Below, in pieces: positions 7,725 to 15,776 of a stretch of 24,091 nucleotides of DNA. The notes under the pieces are model-generated. The model had not been told where the DNA came from. It worked only from the letters and a program-made list of their open reading frames with translations, and made no database searches. The stretch comes from Candidatus Eiseniibacteriota bacterium (GTDB taxonomy: Bacteria; JAFGKV01), in contig JALOPK010000011.1 of the NCBI GenBank assembly GCA_025453925.1, positions 1 through 24,091 on the forward strand, in the 5' to 3' direction. The translations under genes and the position numbers were made by a program. Each line of letters starts with the position of its first letter. Within the stretch, counting starts at the first letter, position 1.

Positions 7725-9275
7725 TCATGGCCGCTTTGCCGCAACCAGTGACCGAATCAGCGCGATCAGCCGGGCCGGTTCAACCGGCTTCTGGAGTAGC
7801 CGGTCAACCCCCGCGGCCTCAATCTTGCCCCGGTCTCTGTCGCTCAGCCATCCGGTCAGAAGGATGAACGCCGGCTTCGCGGGCCCCCCGCCATGGAAGA
7901 TCTCGGTGATCTCCCGGCCGACCTCCAGGCCGTTCATCTCGGGCATGGCGAAGTCGCAGACGACGGCATCGACGCGGCGCCCCTTCAGGATCTGAAGCGC
8001 CTCGCGCCCTGAGGGCGCAGTGACCACGAGCTGCCCGAAGCGCCGCAATCCATCCTCGATGGCGGCCAGCACTTCGCGATTGTCGTCAACGACCAGAATG
8101 GAGAGCTGCGCATCTTTTTCGACCGCCGCGCCTCCCTCTCGCGCGGCGACGCGCGCATTGGGCAGGCGAACCGTGAAGGAGGGCCCCAAGAGATCCGCGC
8201 GGTCGACCGTCAGGCTGCCGCCCAATCGTTCCGTGATGATCTGTGCCGCGGCGAATTCGGTAGGCACCCACCCACCGCCTTCCATCCGCACGCTGGTGCC
8301 TGCCAACGGCCCGTCGTCTTTCGCAAGACCCTTTCCAGGATGGGAAACCGTCAGGACAACCTCAACGTTCCGCTCCTGAGTCGTCACGCGGACGCGGCCG
8401 CCCTCAGGCGCACCGGTCAGGGCTCCGCGAATCAGGATGGTCGCCAACTCCAGGAGTTCGCTCTTCCTGCCCCTCACCACGCACCCGGACGTCAGTTCCT
8501 CGTTCAGCGACACGCCGCGCGAATCCGCCGTCGCGTCTCCCATCCACGAGGGGGACAACATGGCGATCGCCTGGCCGACAATGACGGATAGATCGCAAAG
8601 AACGACTCCCGGGGCGTTCGCCTCGCTCCCCGCACGCGCAACATCCAGCAGGTGCATAACCGTCTGCTGGCCCTTCCCGACGCTCTCCATGATCTCCTGA
8701 AGGACGCTTCGGACTTGTGTCGGGTCACCGCTGTCCAAGTCGGCCAGCGCAACCTGCGCGCCGGATACTACCACCTGGAGGAGATTGTTGAACCGGTGCG
8801 CGACCGAGCCGGCGAGTTCGCCCACGGCTCTGAACCGCTCAGTCGAGAGCTGGGAGTGCTCGTCGGTCTTCCGGTCCGTGACATCGGCGAACACCAGGGC
8901 GATGTGCCGGACGTTACCGGAGGCGTCTTTGAGGGGGAACCCCGTGATCTCTCGAATGCGGGTGCTGCCGTCTTCCGTGGTGACGACGCGCTGGAAGGTC
9001 ACGGGCATCCAGGTCTGCATGACCTGGTCGACCGGGCAGGGATGGGTGCTCGGGCGACAGGGCTGGGTGCTGCCCCAGAGCAGGTCATGGCACGTCGCCA
9101 GCGGCCCGGTCATCCCTGCCCTCGCCTTGGCATTGGCTTCCACCACGCGGTAGGTGCCGGCCTCCACGATCACCAGCGGCTCCGGAAATGCCTCGAATAC
9201 CCCTCGGGCAATACCTGTGTCAGGGCTTGCCTGCTGCGGCAGCGGCTCGGCCGGCCTCTTTCCGCGTAGTCTCAT
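7725..9275 (-). CDS. PAS-histidine kinase-REC protein with degenerate kinase core
   Basis: 516 residues; the ATG is preceded by AAGGAGGGG at 5-6 nt. Residues about 25-135 form a PAS domain containing Cys62, Cys73 and Cys80 (LATCHDLL, QPC, HPCPVDQV), a cysteine pattern seen in a subset of PAS domains. An NtrB-like H-box follows, GELAGSVAHRFNNLL: His160 is present, but the usual acidic residue after it is Arg161. In the ATPase region the N-box reads ILIRGA, with Gly284 where Asn is expected, and the G1 box reads SHPGKG in place of DTGxG. ATP binding and autokinase activity are therefore doubtful. Residues 391-512 are an intact receiver: Asp397/Asp398, acceptor Asp441 in VVCDFAMPEM, Thr474, Lys496. 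It may act as a pseudokinase scaffold or phosphatase-like partner whose receiver is served by another kinase. Domain order is certain; loss of activity is inferred. Confidence 0.88.
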   Translation of the reverse strand: MRLRGKRPAEPLPQQASPDTGIARGVFEAFPEPLVIVEAGTYRVVEANAKARAGMTGPLATCHDLLWGSTQPCRPSTHPCPVDQVMQTWMPVTFQRVVTTEDGSTRIREITGFPLKDASGNVRHIALVFADVTDRKTDEHSQLSTERFRAVGELAGSVAHRFNNLLQVVVSGAQVALADLDSGDPTQVRSVLQEIMESVGKGQQTVMHLLDVARAGSEANAPGVVLCDLSVIVGQAIAMLSPSWMGDATADSRGVSLNEELTSGCVVRGRKSELLELATILIRGALTGAPEGGRVRVTTQERNVEVVLTVSHPGKGLAKDDGPLAGTSVRMEGGGWVPTEFAAAQIITERLGGSLTVDRADLLGPSFTVRLPNARVAAREGGAAVEKDAQLSILVVDDNREVLAAIEDGLRRFGQLVVTAPSGREALQILKGRRVDAVVCDFAMPEMNGLEVGREITEIFHGGGPAKPAFILLTGWLSDRDRGKIEAAGVDRLLQKPVEPARLIALIRSLVAAKRP

Positions 9276-9640
9276 GACGTCCCCTCCTTCGTCAGCACCA
9301 TGGTTGCTCCGCCGATCCTCGGCTGAACGCGCGGCGCTCTTTGCTCCGTTCGCATGCGTGGGAGATAGTACCGGGCGGCCTCGACCAGGTCAACGGCCAG
9401 AGTCGCGCGGCCCAGTCGCCGGCCGGGTGCCGTGCGTCCAGGCGCATCGGCAGGAATTCGCGGACGGGGGAAGCTCAGTCAGGAGTGAGCAGCAAGGCCT
9501 CTCCGCTCGCCTTCATCCTCCCCGGCCGGGCGAGGAAATCTCCGCAGGCGTGGAGCACGCGGGCTGGCGAGCGCGCTGCCGCGCGAGGTCTCGCGTTCGG
9601 GGAACAGCGGCTCGCCTCCCGGCGAGCCGCTGCGGCTACC
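9276..9640. other. Intergenic stretch, no gene seen
   Basis: 365 bp between the start of the PAS-kinase-REC gene and the end of pmbA, both on the minus strand. It should contain the promoter of the signalling gene. The first 20 bases above 9275 hold its strong Shine-Dalgarno. Apart from the hairpin at 9606-9631, I see no RNA gene, repeat or credible small ORF. Long frames crossing it on the plus strand are antisense shadows of pmbA. Confidence 0.5.
9606..9631 (-). terminator. GC-rich hairpin after pmbA (probable transcription terminator)
   Basis: A perfect 11-bp inverted repeat, AGCGGCTCGCC / GGCGAGCCGCT, with a 4-nt loop begins 10 bp beyond the pmbA stop codon on its 3' side. No T-run follows, so it is not a classical intrinsic terminator. 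It could be a U-tract-less terminator or a 3'-end stabilising structure closing the rpmH-to-pmbA operon. Confidence 0.6.
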
Positions 9641-11014
9641 CTAGAACGAATCGGCCGAGTCGGTGATGTGGACGCCTTCGGCCACGGCGTAGCGCGGGAT
9701 GCTCCACGCCACCGGCGCGCGGCGACCATAGGTATCCGAGAGGTTCACCGACACCCGCTCGGCGGCCAGCACGGCCAGATTGTTGAACAGGTTCTGGAAG
9801 CTCTCCGTCACACGGCTGGAGAACAAGGGTGCGACGATCTTCCCACGTTCCACCACCACGGCGCTGAACCGGGAACTTCCCGTGAACAGCCCCTTGGCCA
9901 TGCTCGGCACATGCATGTAGTGCAGGGCCGGAATCCAGAGGACCCGCTCACGATCCACAACAGCGGCAAGGGCATCATCGGGGCCGTGACCACCGTCCAT
10001 CACCACACTCGTGGTTTGCGTCGTATGCCCCGTGAGGGGCCTCTTGTACTTGGCCGCGGTCTCGATGTCGTACATGAGCCCGGCGATACACCCCCGTTCG
10101 ACCAGAGGATACCGGCGACGTTTCGTGCCGCCCAGATCGAAGGCGTACCGAAACGTATCTGGATCTCCCGGATCGTCCGTCACCGTGATGTTGGCACCAA
10201 ACACCGTGTCACCCATCGCGTTGTGCGAGGTCCATCCCTGCTTCTCTTCATACATCCGGCCGTGGAACCCCGTCCACAGCGCCATGCCGAGGATCTCCGC
10301 CATGGCCTGCGGGCCGAACAACACCGTGTACGTCCCCGGCTCGACCTTGATCCCCTCGCGCTGCTGGTAGACCGGCAGGACCCGCATGATATCCGCGACG
10401 GCCCGTTCCGCGCTGAAGTCGACGACTCGCCACCCGCTCTGGTCGGTCCGCAGCTCCCACTCTTGGGTCGGATGCTTGAGCACCAGCGAAAACTGCGAAT
10501 CCGTGCAACGGTGATACGCCTCGTCATCCGTCGCGGTGGAGATCAGATAGGTTTCCGTCGCTCCCGAGGACCATGCGCCCGAGTAGGTAGGCGTCGGGCC
10601 GATGTCCCGCATGATCCTGGCATACCCTTCGGTCTTGGACGTGCCGTCGAGCTCCGCCAGCGCCGGGTCATACTGACCTGTCTGCGCGACTCCCTCCTCA
10701 ACCCGTTCCAGGATCGGTTCAAACTCGCGCGCCGGCGCCTCCCTCACCTTCGCGACTGTTATCTCCAGGGTGTCAAGCGCGTCTTGGGCAGACGTGAGCT
10801 CCCTCAGTGAGGTGTGGGTCGCCTCGCGGCATCCGTCGACCACCCGGGCCTTCAGTCGTGTCAGGGTCTCCGTCGTGTTCAGTGACACCGAGCTATTGCC
10901 GAGCCTGAGCAGATGACTGCGCTCCCGGTGCAGGAGAAGCGAGGCCTGAATGCCCCGTCGACGAGCCCTGTCCGTGGCGTCTCTGAGAATCTCCCTGGTC
11001 TGTGCGTCCAGCAT
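9641..11014 (-). CDS. pmbA: TldD/PmbA family protein, PmbA-like partner
   Basis: 457 residues, starting at the ATG four bases after the tldD stop codon; a longer frame exists but runs into tldD coding sequence. GAGAAGGGG upstream serves as ribosome site. The N-terminal half has the PmbA/TldD pattern (TETLTRLKARVVDG, helical 90-150). The C-terminal half has the family core (FGPQAMAEILGMALW, VLWIPALHYMHVPS, FTGSSRFSAVVVERGKIV). The HExxxH zinc motif of TldD is missing, as expected for the PmbA-type subunit. In characterised TldD-TldE(PmbA) pairs the two form a heterodimeric protease that trims unfolded or modified peptides. Adjacency with 4-bp spacing implies coupled translation. Some lineages have several TldD/PmbA paralogues, so an orthologue-level symbol is less certain than the family. 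Confidence 0.88.
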   Translation of the reverse strand: MLDAQTREILRDATDRARRRGIQASLLLHRERSHLLRLGNSSVSLNTTETLTRLKARVVDGCREATHTSLRELTSAQDALDTLEITVAKVREAPAREFEPILERVEEGVAQTGQYDPALAELDGTSKTEGYARIMRDIGPTPTYSGAWSSGATETYLISTATDDEAYHRCTDSQFSLVLKHPTQEWELRTDQSGWRVVDFSAERAVADIMRVLPVYQQREGIKVEPGTYTVLFGPQAMAEILGMALWTGFHGRMYEEKQGWTSHNAMGDTVFGANITVTDDPGDPDTFRYAFDLGGTKRRRYPLVERGCIAGLMYDIETAAKYKRPLTGHTTQTTSVVMDGGHGPDDALAAVVDRERVLWIPALHYMHVPSMAKGLFTGSSRFSAVVVERGKIVAPLFSSRVTESFQNLFNNLAVLAAERVSVNLSDTYGRRAPVAWSIPRYAVAEGVHITDSADSF

Positions 11015-11018
11015 TGGC

Positions 11019-12503
11019 CTACCCCTTCTCTCCGCTGAGGACATTGTCGAATCGTACCACCGGTACTCCGTGTCCCAGCTGCATGATCTGATTGGGCTCG
11101 CCCTTGCCGCAGTTCTCCACCTGCTCGACCCGCCAGCTTGACGCGTCGCCGACCGCGTCCAGCGCATTGTAGAACTCTATGGTATGTCCCTGATAGGTCG
11201 GATTCCTGAGCACTCTGGTGCGGCGGCCGTCCTTTACTTCCCACGCAATCTCACACCCGAAATGGAAATGCTCGCGGTTCGAGCCGATGGACCAGGAAGT
11301 TGGGGTGTCCACGATGATGCCGTCGACCGTGGCCGCAACGATGTCCTCCACGGTGCCGTCGGTGCCCGGCAGGATGTTCACGTTGGTCATGCGTTCCAGC
11401 GGCGTACGGTAGAACGTGGTGGCCCGGGCGGCTCCGCCGCTTTCCTTCACCACGGTTCGCCCCGCGACATGGTTCACTTCATTGACCATTGCCCGCGACG
11501 AGAGGACGTTCACAAGGATGCCCCGATCGATCAGAAGGTAGTCCCGCTCGGGCGTCCCGTCATCGTCAAAGCCGAACGAACCGGGGGAGTTCTCGATGTT
11601 CCCGAACGAACTCACATTGAGACGCTCACTGCCGTACCGGAGGGTGCCGATGTCGCCTGGTGTGACCAGCGACCCGCCAGCGTACGAGAGTTCGTAGCCG
11701 AGGATGCGGTCAAGCTCCAATGGGTGCCCGATCGTCTCGTGAACCTGCAGCCACGCCTGCCCCGGCAGGAGGATCACGGAGCGCCTCCCGTGGGCGAGAA
11801 CGTCCGCGGGAAGCAGATCGGCTAATTCCTGCTTCACCCTGTCCACATGGTTCCCGAAAAGCTCACGGTCCGTGATCATCTCCCAGCCCCGGGTGCCGCT
11901 TCCCCGCGTGTAGAGGTTGTGGCTCCGCCGCTGCATCTGCCCGTCCTTGTCGGGCGCCATGATCATCACGGTGCCGAACACATTGGTGAGCCTCTTCTCT
12001 ATACACGTTCCCTCGCTGTTCCAGAACTGCACCGTCTTCTTCTGGGTGGTCGCCATCACGATCCGCCGCTGGATCCAGTCTTCCCTCAGGCGCGCATCGA
12101 GACCTCTCAGGAGATCGATACGCTCGTTCAGGGGAAGTGAGAAGGGGTCGACCTGCACCGGCGACTGGTACGTGCTTCGGTGGCCTGGCATCTCGCCCAT
12201 CTCGAGGGGAATCGCCACTAGCGCGGCCGCGGTTCGCGCGTTGCCGAGGCTTCGTGCGAAGCAGTCATGCACGCGCCGCAGATCGCTGGTCCCGCAGAAA
12301 CCCCACGCTCCGCCCCAGAGCACCCGCACGCCGAGGCCCTGTTGCGAGAGGGTTTCGTTCTGCTCCAGATTCCCGTCGTACATGACGAGGGATTCGGCAG
12401 TGTCATCGAGGTGCACCCGCACGTCGGCGTAGGCGGCGCCCTGCTCCATCACCCAGGAGAGTCCCTCCTGGGCCTCTCGCTGCACCCGCTCGGTATCACA
12501 CAT
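11019..12503 (-). CDS. tldD: TldD-type zinc metalloprotease
   Basis: 494 residues from the ATG that follows GGGAG by 8 nt; a GTG two codons upstream is too close to that site. The zinc-protease motif is VHETIGHPLELDR, i.e. HExxxH as in TldD. Flanking signatures of the family are VILLPGQAWLQ before it and GSFGFDDDGTPERDYLLIDRG after it. The C-terminus contains NPTYQGHTIEFYNAL and VPVVRFDNVLSGEKG. TldD is the catalytic half of the TldD-PmbA cytosolic protease. It follows jag by 64 bp on the same strand and leads into pmbA with a 4-bp gap, so it is likely transcribed from the rpmH-side promoter. Confidence 0.92.
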   Translation of the reverse strand: MCDTERVQREAQEGLSWVMEQGAAYADVRVHLDDTAESLVMYDGNLEQNETLSQQGLGVRVLWGGAWGFCGTSDLRRVHDCFARSLGNARTAAALVAIPLEMGEMPGHRSTYQSPVQVDPFSLPLNERIDLLRGLDARLREDWIQRRIVMATTQKKTVQFWNSEGTCIEKRLTNVFGTVMIMAPDKDGQMQRRSHNLYTRGSGTRGWEMITDRELFGNHVDRVKQELADLLPADVLAHGRRSVILLPGQAWLQVHETIGHPLELDRILGYELSYAGGSLVTPGDIGTLRYGSERLNVSSFGNIENSPGSFGFDDDGTPERDYLLIDRGILVNVLSSRAMVNEVNHVAGRTVVKESGGAARATTFYRTPLERMTNVNILPGTDGTVEDIVAATVDGIIVDTPTSWSIGSNREHFHFGCEIAWEVKDGRRTRVLRNPTYQGHTIEFYNALDAVGDASSWRVEQVENCGKGEPNQIMQLGHGVPVVRFDNVLSGEKG

Positions 12504-12567
12504 GATCACGCTCCCTGGGCGCGCCCGAATCGCGGAAGCCGTGCGCTCCCGCGATGAGCTGACCCTG

Positions 12568-13572
12568 TTATGCCTCGAACCCGTCGCTTGCCGGGCGAGT
12601 CGGCCGGTTTCTCGGTTTCCGGTGCGTACGTCGCCGGCCGTACGATGGTGCGGCCGACGGGAGGATCTCCTCGATGCCGGAAGGCATCGGCTCCTGATCG
12701 TCGCGCGAAACGCTCACGTCGAACACCGTAGGGGACACGATGTGGCGCGGCCTCTCGTCACGAATGGGCTCCTCATCTCGAATGGGCTCCTCATCTCGGA
12801 TCGGCTCCTCGTCACGCCGGGGCCTCTCGTCACGCCGGGGCCTCTCGTCACGCCTCGGTTCCTCATCACGCCCGCGTTCCGGGCGCCGCTGCCGCTGGCG
12901 ACCCCCCTCGGCAGGAGCAATGACTACCTTGCGTTCCGGTTCCTGTCCCACCGAGTAGGTGGTGATTCCCCGGTCAGGCTTCAGGGCAAGATGCACCGCC
13001 CGCCGCTCGCTCGGCGGCATGGAATCCAGGGTGATCTGGCGGCCGCTCCTCTTCACCTGCTCCGCCATGCGCAACGCACGCTGCACCAGCGCGTTCTTGC
13101 GGCGTTCGCGATACCCGCCCACATCAACGACCACCGGCACCGGCTCTCCGGCTTTCCGTTCCACCAGCCGCCGAACGACATGCTGGAACGCTTCCAGCGT
13201 CGTGCCGCGCCGTCCGATGAGGATGCCCCCGTCCTCTTCGCTCATCTCCAGGTCAACCTGGAGGCAGTCATCCTGCGGGCTGGCGGCCGCATGCGCTGCC
13301 AGTCCCATGTGCTGCAGAAGTGTCTCCGTGCACGACACCGCCCATTCGGCCAGCGGGGCCTCGCCCCCGTCCCCACTTCCGTCGCCACTCCCCTCTCCCT
13401 CCCGCAGCCAGACCTCCAGCACCGCAGGCTTTGCGCCGATCAGGCCGAGGACGCCCCGGCTCCCGACTTCGATTACCCGGTACTCCTCCTCGCGAAGCGG
13501 CCGACCGATGCGTTCCGCCGCCGCCCGTACCGCATCGTCCACTGACTTACCCGTCTGCTCGAAACGTTCCAT
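12568..13572 (-). CDS. jag: Jag/KhpB RNA-binding protein (Jag_N-KH-R3H) with repeat-rich C-terminal tail
   Basis: 334 residues from the ATG preceded by GGGAGAGGG; a GTG 7 codons upstream directly abuts the yidC stop and is less likely. The N-terminal Jag_N domain is MERFEQTGKSVDDAVRAAA through VLGLIGAKPAVLEVWL. After an acidic Gly/Ser linker comes a KH domain with the GxxG loop in GGILIGRRGTTLEAFQ, then an R3H domain with DSMPPSERRAVHLAL. Both RNA-binding modules look intact. Residues from about 215 on are highly charged, with six-residue repeats of the type RRDERP/IRDEEP (DNA repeat listed separately), and a basic end RRRTHRKPRNRPTRP. Typical Jag proteins stop soon after R3H, so the extra tail of about 110 residues is unusual and probably disordered. 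Its position after yidC is the normal one. Confidence 0.93.
   Translation of the reverse strand: MERFEQTGKSVDDAVRAAAERIGRPLREEEYRVIEVGSRGVLGLIGAKPAVLEVWLREGEGSGDGSGDGGEAPLAEWAVSCTETLLQHMGLAAHAAASPQDDCLQVDLEMSEEDGGILIGRRGTTLEAFQHVVRRLVERKAGEPVPVVVDVGGYRERRKNALVQRALRMAEQVKRSGRQITLDSMPPSERRAVHLALKPDRGITTYSVGQEPERKVVIAPAEGGRQRQRRPERGRDEEPRRDERPRRDERPRRDEEPIRDEEPIRDEEPIRDERPRHIVSPTVFDVSVSRDDQEPMPSGIEEILPSAAPSYGRRRTHRKPRNRPTRPASDGFEA
12749..12874 (-). repeat. 18-bp tandem repeat, 7 units, inside jag
   Basis: Seven consecutive 18-bp units of the type GGCTCCTCATCTCGAATG / GGCCTCTCGTCACGCCGG (plus-strand reading) begin at 12749, 12767, 12785, 12803, 12821, 12839 and 12857. They encode on the minus strand the hexapeptide variants RRDERP, RRDEEP and IRDEEP. 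Because 18 is a multiple of three, gain or loss of a unit keeps the frame, so copy number may vary between strains. Confidence 0.9.
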
Positions 13573-13593
13573 ACGACCCTCTCCCTTCTGCAC

Positions 13594-15198
13594 TCAGGAC
13601 GCCGGTTTCTCCGCTGCCCGTCGTTTCCGCCACATCTGTTCCCCTATCTGGAGCACGTTGAACATCAGCCAGTAGAGGACAAGTCCGGAGGGCATTTGGA
13701 AGAAAATGTAGGTCATGAAGACCGGCATCACATAGGCGAGTGCCTTGTTCTGCTTATCGGTTGCCATCATCTTGCCGCTGATGAACTGTGTGAGGCCCAT
13801 CAGAACCGGCAGAATGGGGTTCGGTTGCGACAGGTCACCGACGATACCCGGAATGAACGATGCGCCGCGCAGGTGGATCGAGGCGCGAAGCACCGGGTAC
13901 ATCGCGAAGAAAATCGGCATCTGCAGCAGCATCGGCAGGCATCCTCCGAGCGGGTTGATGCCCTGCTCTTTGTAGAGCTTCATCGTCTCCTGCTGCTGTT
14001 TCTGGGGATTGTTCTTGTACTTTTCCTTGATGGCGGTGAGTTTCGGCTGCAGTTCCTGCATCCGCTGCATTGACCTCGTGGTCGTCATCGTCAGCGGCTG
14101 GAGAAGCAGCTTCATCGCGACGGCGAACAGTATGATCACGATGCCATAGTTGGGAACGCCCTTGTGCACCGACGTGAGGAACAGGAGTACCACCCGGCCG
14201 ATGGGGCGGAGATACCGGTTGCCCATCTCAACGGCGTGGACGACGCCCCCGCCGATCGGCGCCAGCCGGTCATAGTCAAGGGGGCCGAGGTACAGGGTGT
14301 AGGCCGCGTCCAGCGAACCTCCCAGCGCCATCCCTTCTGCCCCAATGCCGATACTCCCCAACGCGGCGCCGCCCATGGTGGAAATGCGGTGCCACGTGAG
14401 CGAATCCGGCACCAGCGCTGCGATGAAGTACTTGCTGCGAAGCCCCAGCCAGCTGGTCGGCCCCTCGCTGCTGGCGACACCTTCCTTCAGTTTGCCGAGT
14501 TCCTGTTTCCAGGTTCGCCCCGAGACTCCGGCCATGGCGGCGAAGTAGGTGTGATCATCCTTCTGGTTGCGCTCGGTGCTGCGGAGACCCGGCGGGAATT
14601 CCAACCGGAATCCGGCCAGGCCCAGGCCTCGACTCTCCAGCCGGAGCCGGCACGCATATCCGGTCTGGGGGATCTCCAGGGTCTTCCTGATCCACGCGCC
14701 GTCCTGGCGTGAGGCGCTCCACTCGATCCGGGCGGCGATGCCGTCCGAAGGCGTCTGCGCCACCTGCATCTGGAAGGGAAGATCGTCCAGCGGGTGGTCT
14801 CCTCCACGGTTGACCGTCATCCCCAATGCACCCGGGTACTCCTGAGGAAACAACCGCACAGGGCGACCGTCGGACTCTATGAACCGCGGCAGCTCGCACG
14901 ACACGAGCTTCGCACCCACGGATGCCACGCGAACTGACAGGTCGTCCGTCTGGACGGTTACGGTCTCCGCGGGAGCCGTCAGAAACCCCTCCAGGTATCC
15001 GTCGCCGCCAACCGCGACCGAATCGGGCAATTCTGCGCCCCGGCTCTCCGGCGGCATTGCCGCCCAGCCTGAGGTCGAGGCACTGTCTGCTTCCACGGGC
15101 TCGCCCGGTGGCGCCCGGCGCACGGGCTGGACGAACTGCTGGAACAGGATCATCGTCAGCGCAACAAGAACGAAGAAAAGGACGAGCCGTTTCTCCAC
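13594..15198 (-). CDS. yidC: Membrane protein insertase YidC
   Basis: 534 residues from a GTG preceded by GAGGAG; it begins 3 bp after the yidD stop. The N-terminus has the signal-anchor LVLFFVLVALTMILFQQF, followed by a large periplasmic domain (about 60-320), the form found in bacteria with an outer membrane. The conserved insertase core follows: VPNYGIVIILFAVAMKLLL, the cytosolic hairpin (RSMQRMQELQPKLTAIKEKY), GGCLPMLLQMPIFFAMYPVL, and the last helices ending in a basic tail (WRKRRAAEKPAS). YidC inserts proteins into the inner membrane alone or with SecYEG. Neighbours rpmH, rnpA, yidD and jag are the standard set. Confidence 0.97.
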   Translation of the reverse strand: MEKRLVLFFVLVALTMILFQQFVQPVRRAPPGEPVEADSASTSGWAAMPPESRGAELPDSVAVGGDGYLEGFLTAPAETVTVQTDDLSVRVASVGAKLVSCELPRFIESDGRPVRLFPQEYPGALGMTVNRGGDHPLDDLPFQMQVAQTPSDGIAARIEWSASRQDGAWIRKTLEIPQTGYACRLRLESRGLGLAGFRLEFPPGLRSTERNQKDDHTYFAAMAGVSGRTWKQELGKLKEGVASSEGPTSWLGLRSKYFIAALVPDSLTWHRISTMGGAALGSIGIGAEGMALGGSLDAAYTLYLGPLDYDRLAPIGGGVVHAVEMGNRYLRPIGRVVLLFLTSVHKGVPNYGIVIILFAVAMKLLLQPLTMTTTRSMQRMQELQPKLTAIKEKYKNNPQKQQQETMKLYKEQGINPLGGCLPMLLQMPIFFAMYPVLRASIHLRGASFIPGIVGDLSQPNPILPVLMGLTQFISGKMMATDKQNKALAYVMPVFMTYIFFQMPSGLVLYWLMFNVLQIGEQMWRKRRAAEKPAS

Positions 15199-15201
15199 GG
15201 A

Positions 15202-15411
15202 TTACTCCTCGCTGGCGGGTACCGGATCGTCGCCGGCCCCTCCCCAGGGGTGACAACGCAGGAGGCGGCGCGCGGCGAGCATCAGGCCTCGGCGCGCACC
15301 GAATCTCTCGATGCTTTCGATGGCATAGGCGGAACAGGTCGGTTGGAAGCGGCAGCTCGGCGGCATCAGCGGTGACAATATGACGCGGTAGCCGCGTAGC
15401 ATTGTGAGCAT
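15202..15411 (-). CDS. yidD: Membrane protein insertion efficiency factor YidD
   Basis: 69 residues. The family signature is complete: [23 protein letters not shown], then [12 protein letters not shown] and [16 protein letters not shown], including the conserved cysteines of CRFxPTCSxYA and RCHPW. I took the ATG 11 bp after the rnpA stop; GAGGA at the rnpA end is the likely ribosome site, and an internal ATG three codons later is an alternative. YidD is a small membrane-associated protein that aids YidC-dependent insertion. The spacing between rnpA and yidC is short on both sides, consistent with co-translation. Confidence 0.94.
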   Translation of the reverse strand: MLTMLRGYRVILSPLMPPSCRFQPTCSAYAIESIERFGARRGLMLAARRLLRCHPWGGAGDDPVPASEE

Positions 15412-15422
15412 AGCGCGCCCGC

Positions 15423-15776
15423 CTATTCCTCGGCGCGCCATAGGCTGGCCTCGCGGAGCAGATGCTCCATTTCGCGGGTGATCTCGGCCGTCGACGCCGC
15501 GGAGCTTCCCGGCCTCGCGATGAACAGCATGTAGGCCGGCATCACTGCATGCCGGAGATGACGGTAGCTCTCGCGAAACCTCCGTCGCACTCCGGAACGA
15601 ACGACGGCGGATCCGACAGGGCGACCCACCGCGATGCCCATGGCCCGGTCGCATTCCTGGCATTCCCAGAGCACGACCATGTAGCCGCCGCTTCTCCTAC
15701 GGCCATGCTGGCGCAGCCTGGAGAAGTCCCGCTGGCGATGCAGCCGCTCCCATCGGGGCAGCCGGGCGTCAGGCAG
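15423..15776 (-). CDS. rnpA: Ribonuclease P protein component, apparent CTG start
   Basis: 117 residues if translation starts at the CTG at 15774-15776. An ATG exists at 15680, but starting there removes the conserved RnpA N-terminus. Upstream of that ATG the frame reads [19 protein letters not shown] and GRRRSGGY, which aligns with the standard RnpA opening. It is bounded by a stop at 15810-15812. Between that stop and the RnpA sequence there is no ATG, GTG or TTG, only the CTG with GGAGGA six bases ahead. The RNR-type motif reads [16 protein letters not shown]. RnpA binds the P RNA and helps process tRNA 5' ends. The start overlaps the rpmH 3' end by 8 bp. Confidence 0.9.
   Translation of the reverse strand: MPDARLPRWERLHRQRDFSRLRQHGRRRSGGYMVVLWECQECDRAMGIAVGRPVGSAVVRSGVRRRFRESYRHLRHAVMPAYMLFIARPGSSAASTAEITREMEHLLREASLWRAEE

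Noticed and set aside
9341-10810. 489-residue plus-strand frame
   Set aside because: It is antisense to pmbA, which has clear TldD/PmbA motifs, and its own product is unrecognisable.
11836-11844. DnaA-box-like CTGTCCACA
   Set aside because: It lies alone inside tldD, away from other boxes, and single near-matches are expected by chance.
12749-12874. CRISPR array
   Set aside because: The units are 18 bp, contiguous and in frame in jag, with no spacers.
12502-13545. 347-residue plus-strand frame
   Set aside because: It is antisense to jag; its repeats are only the mirror of the Jag hexapeptide repeat.
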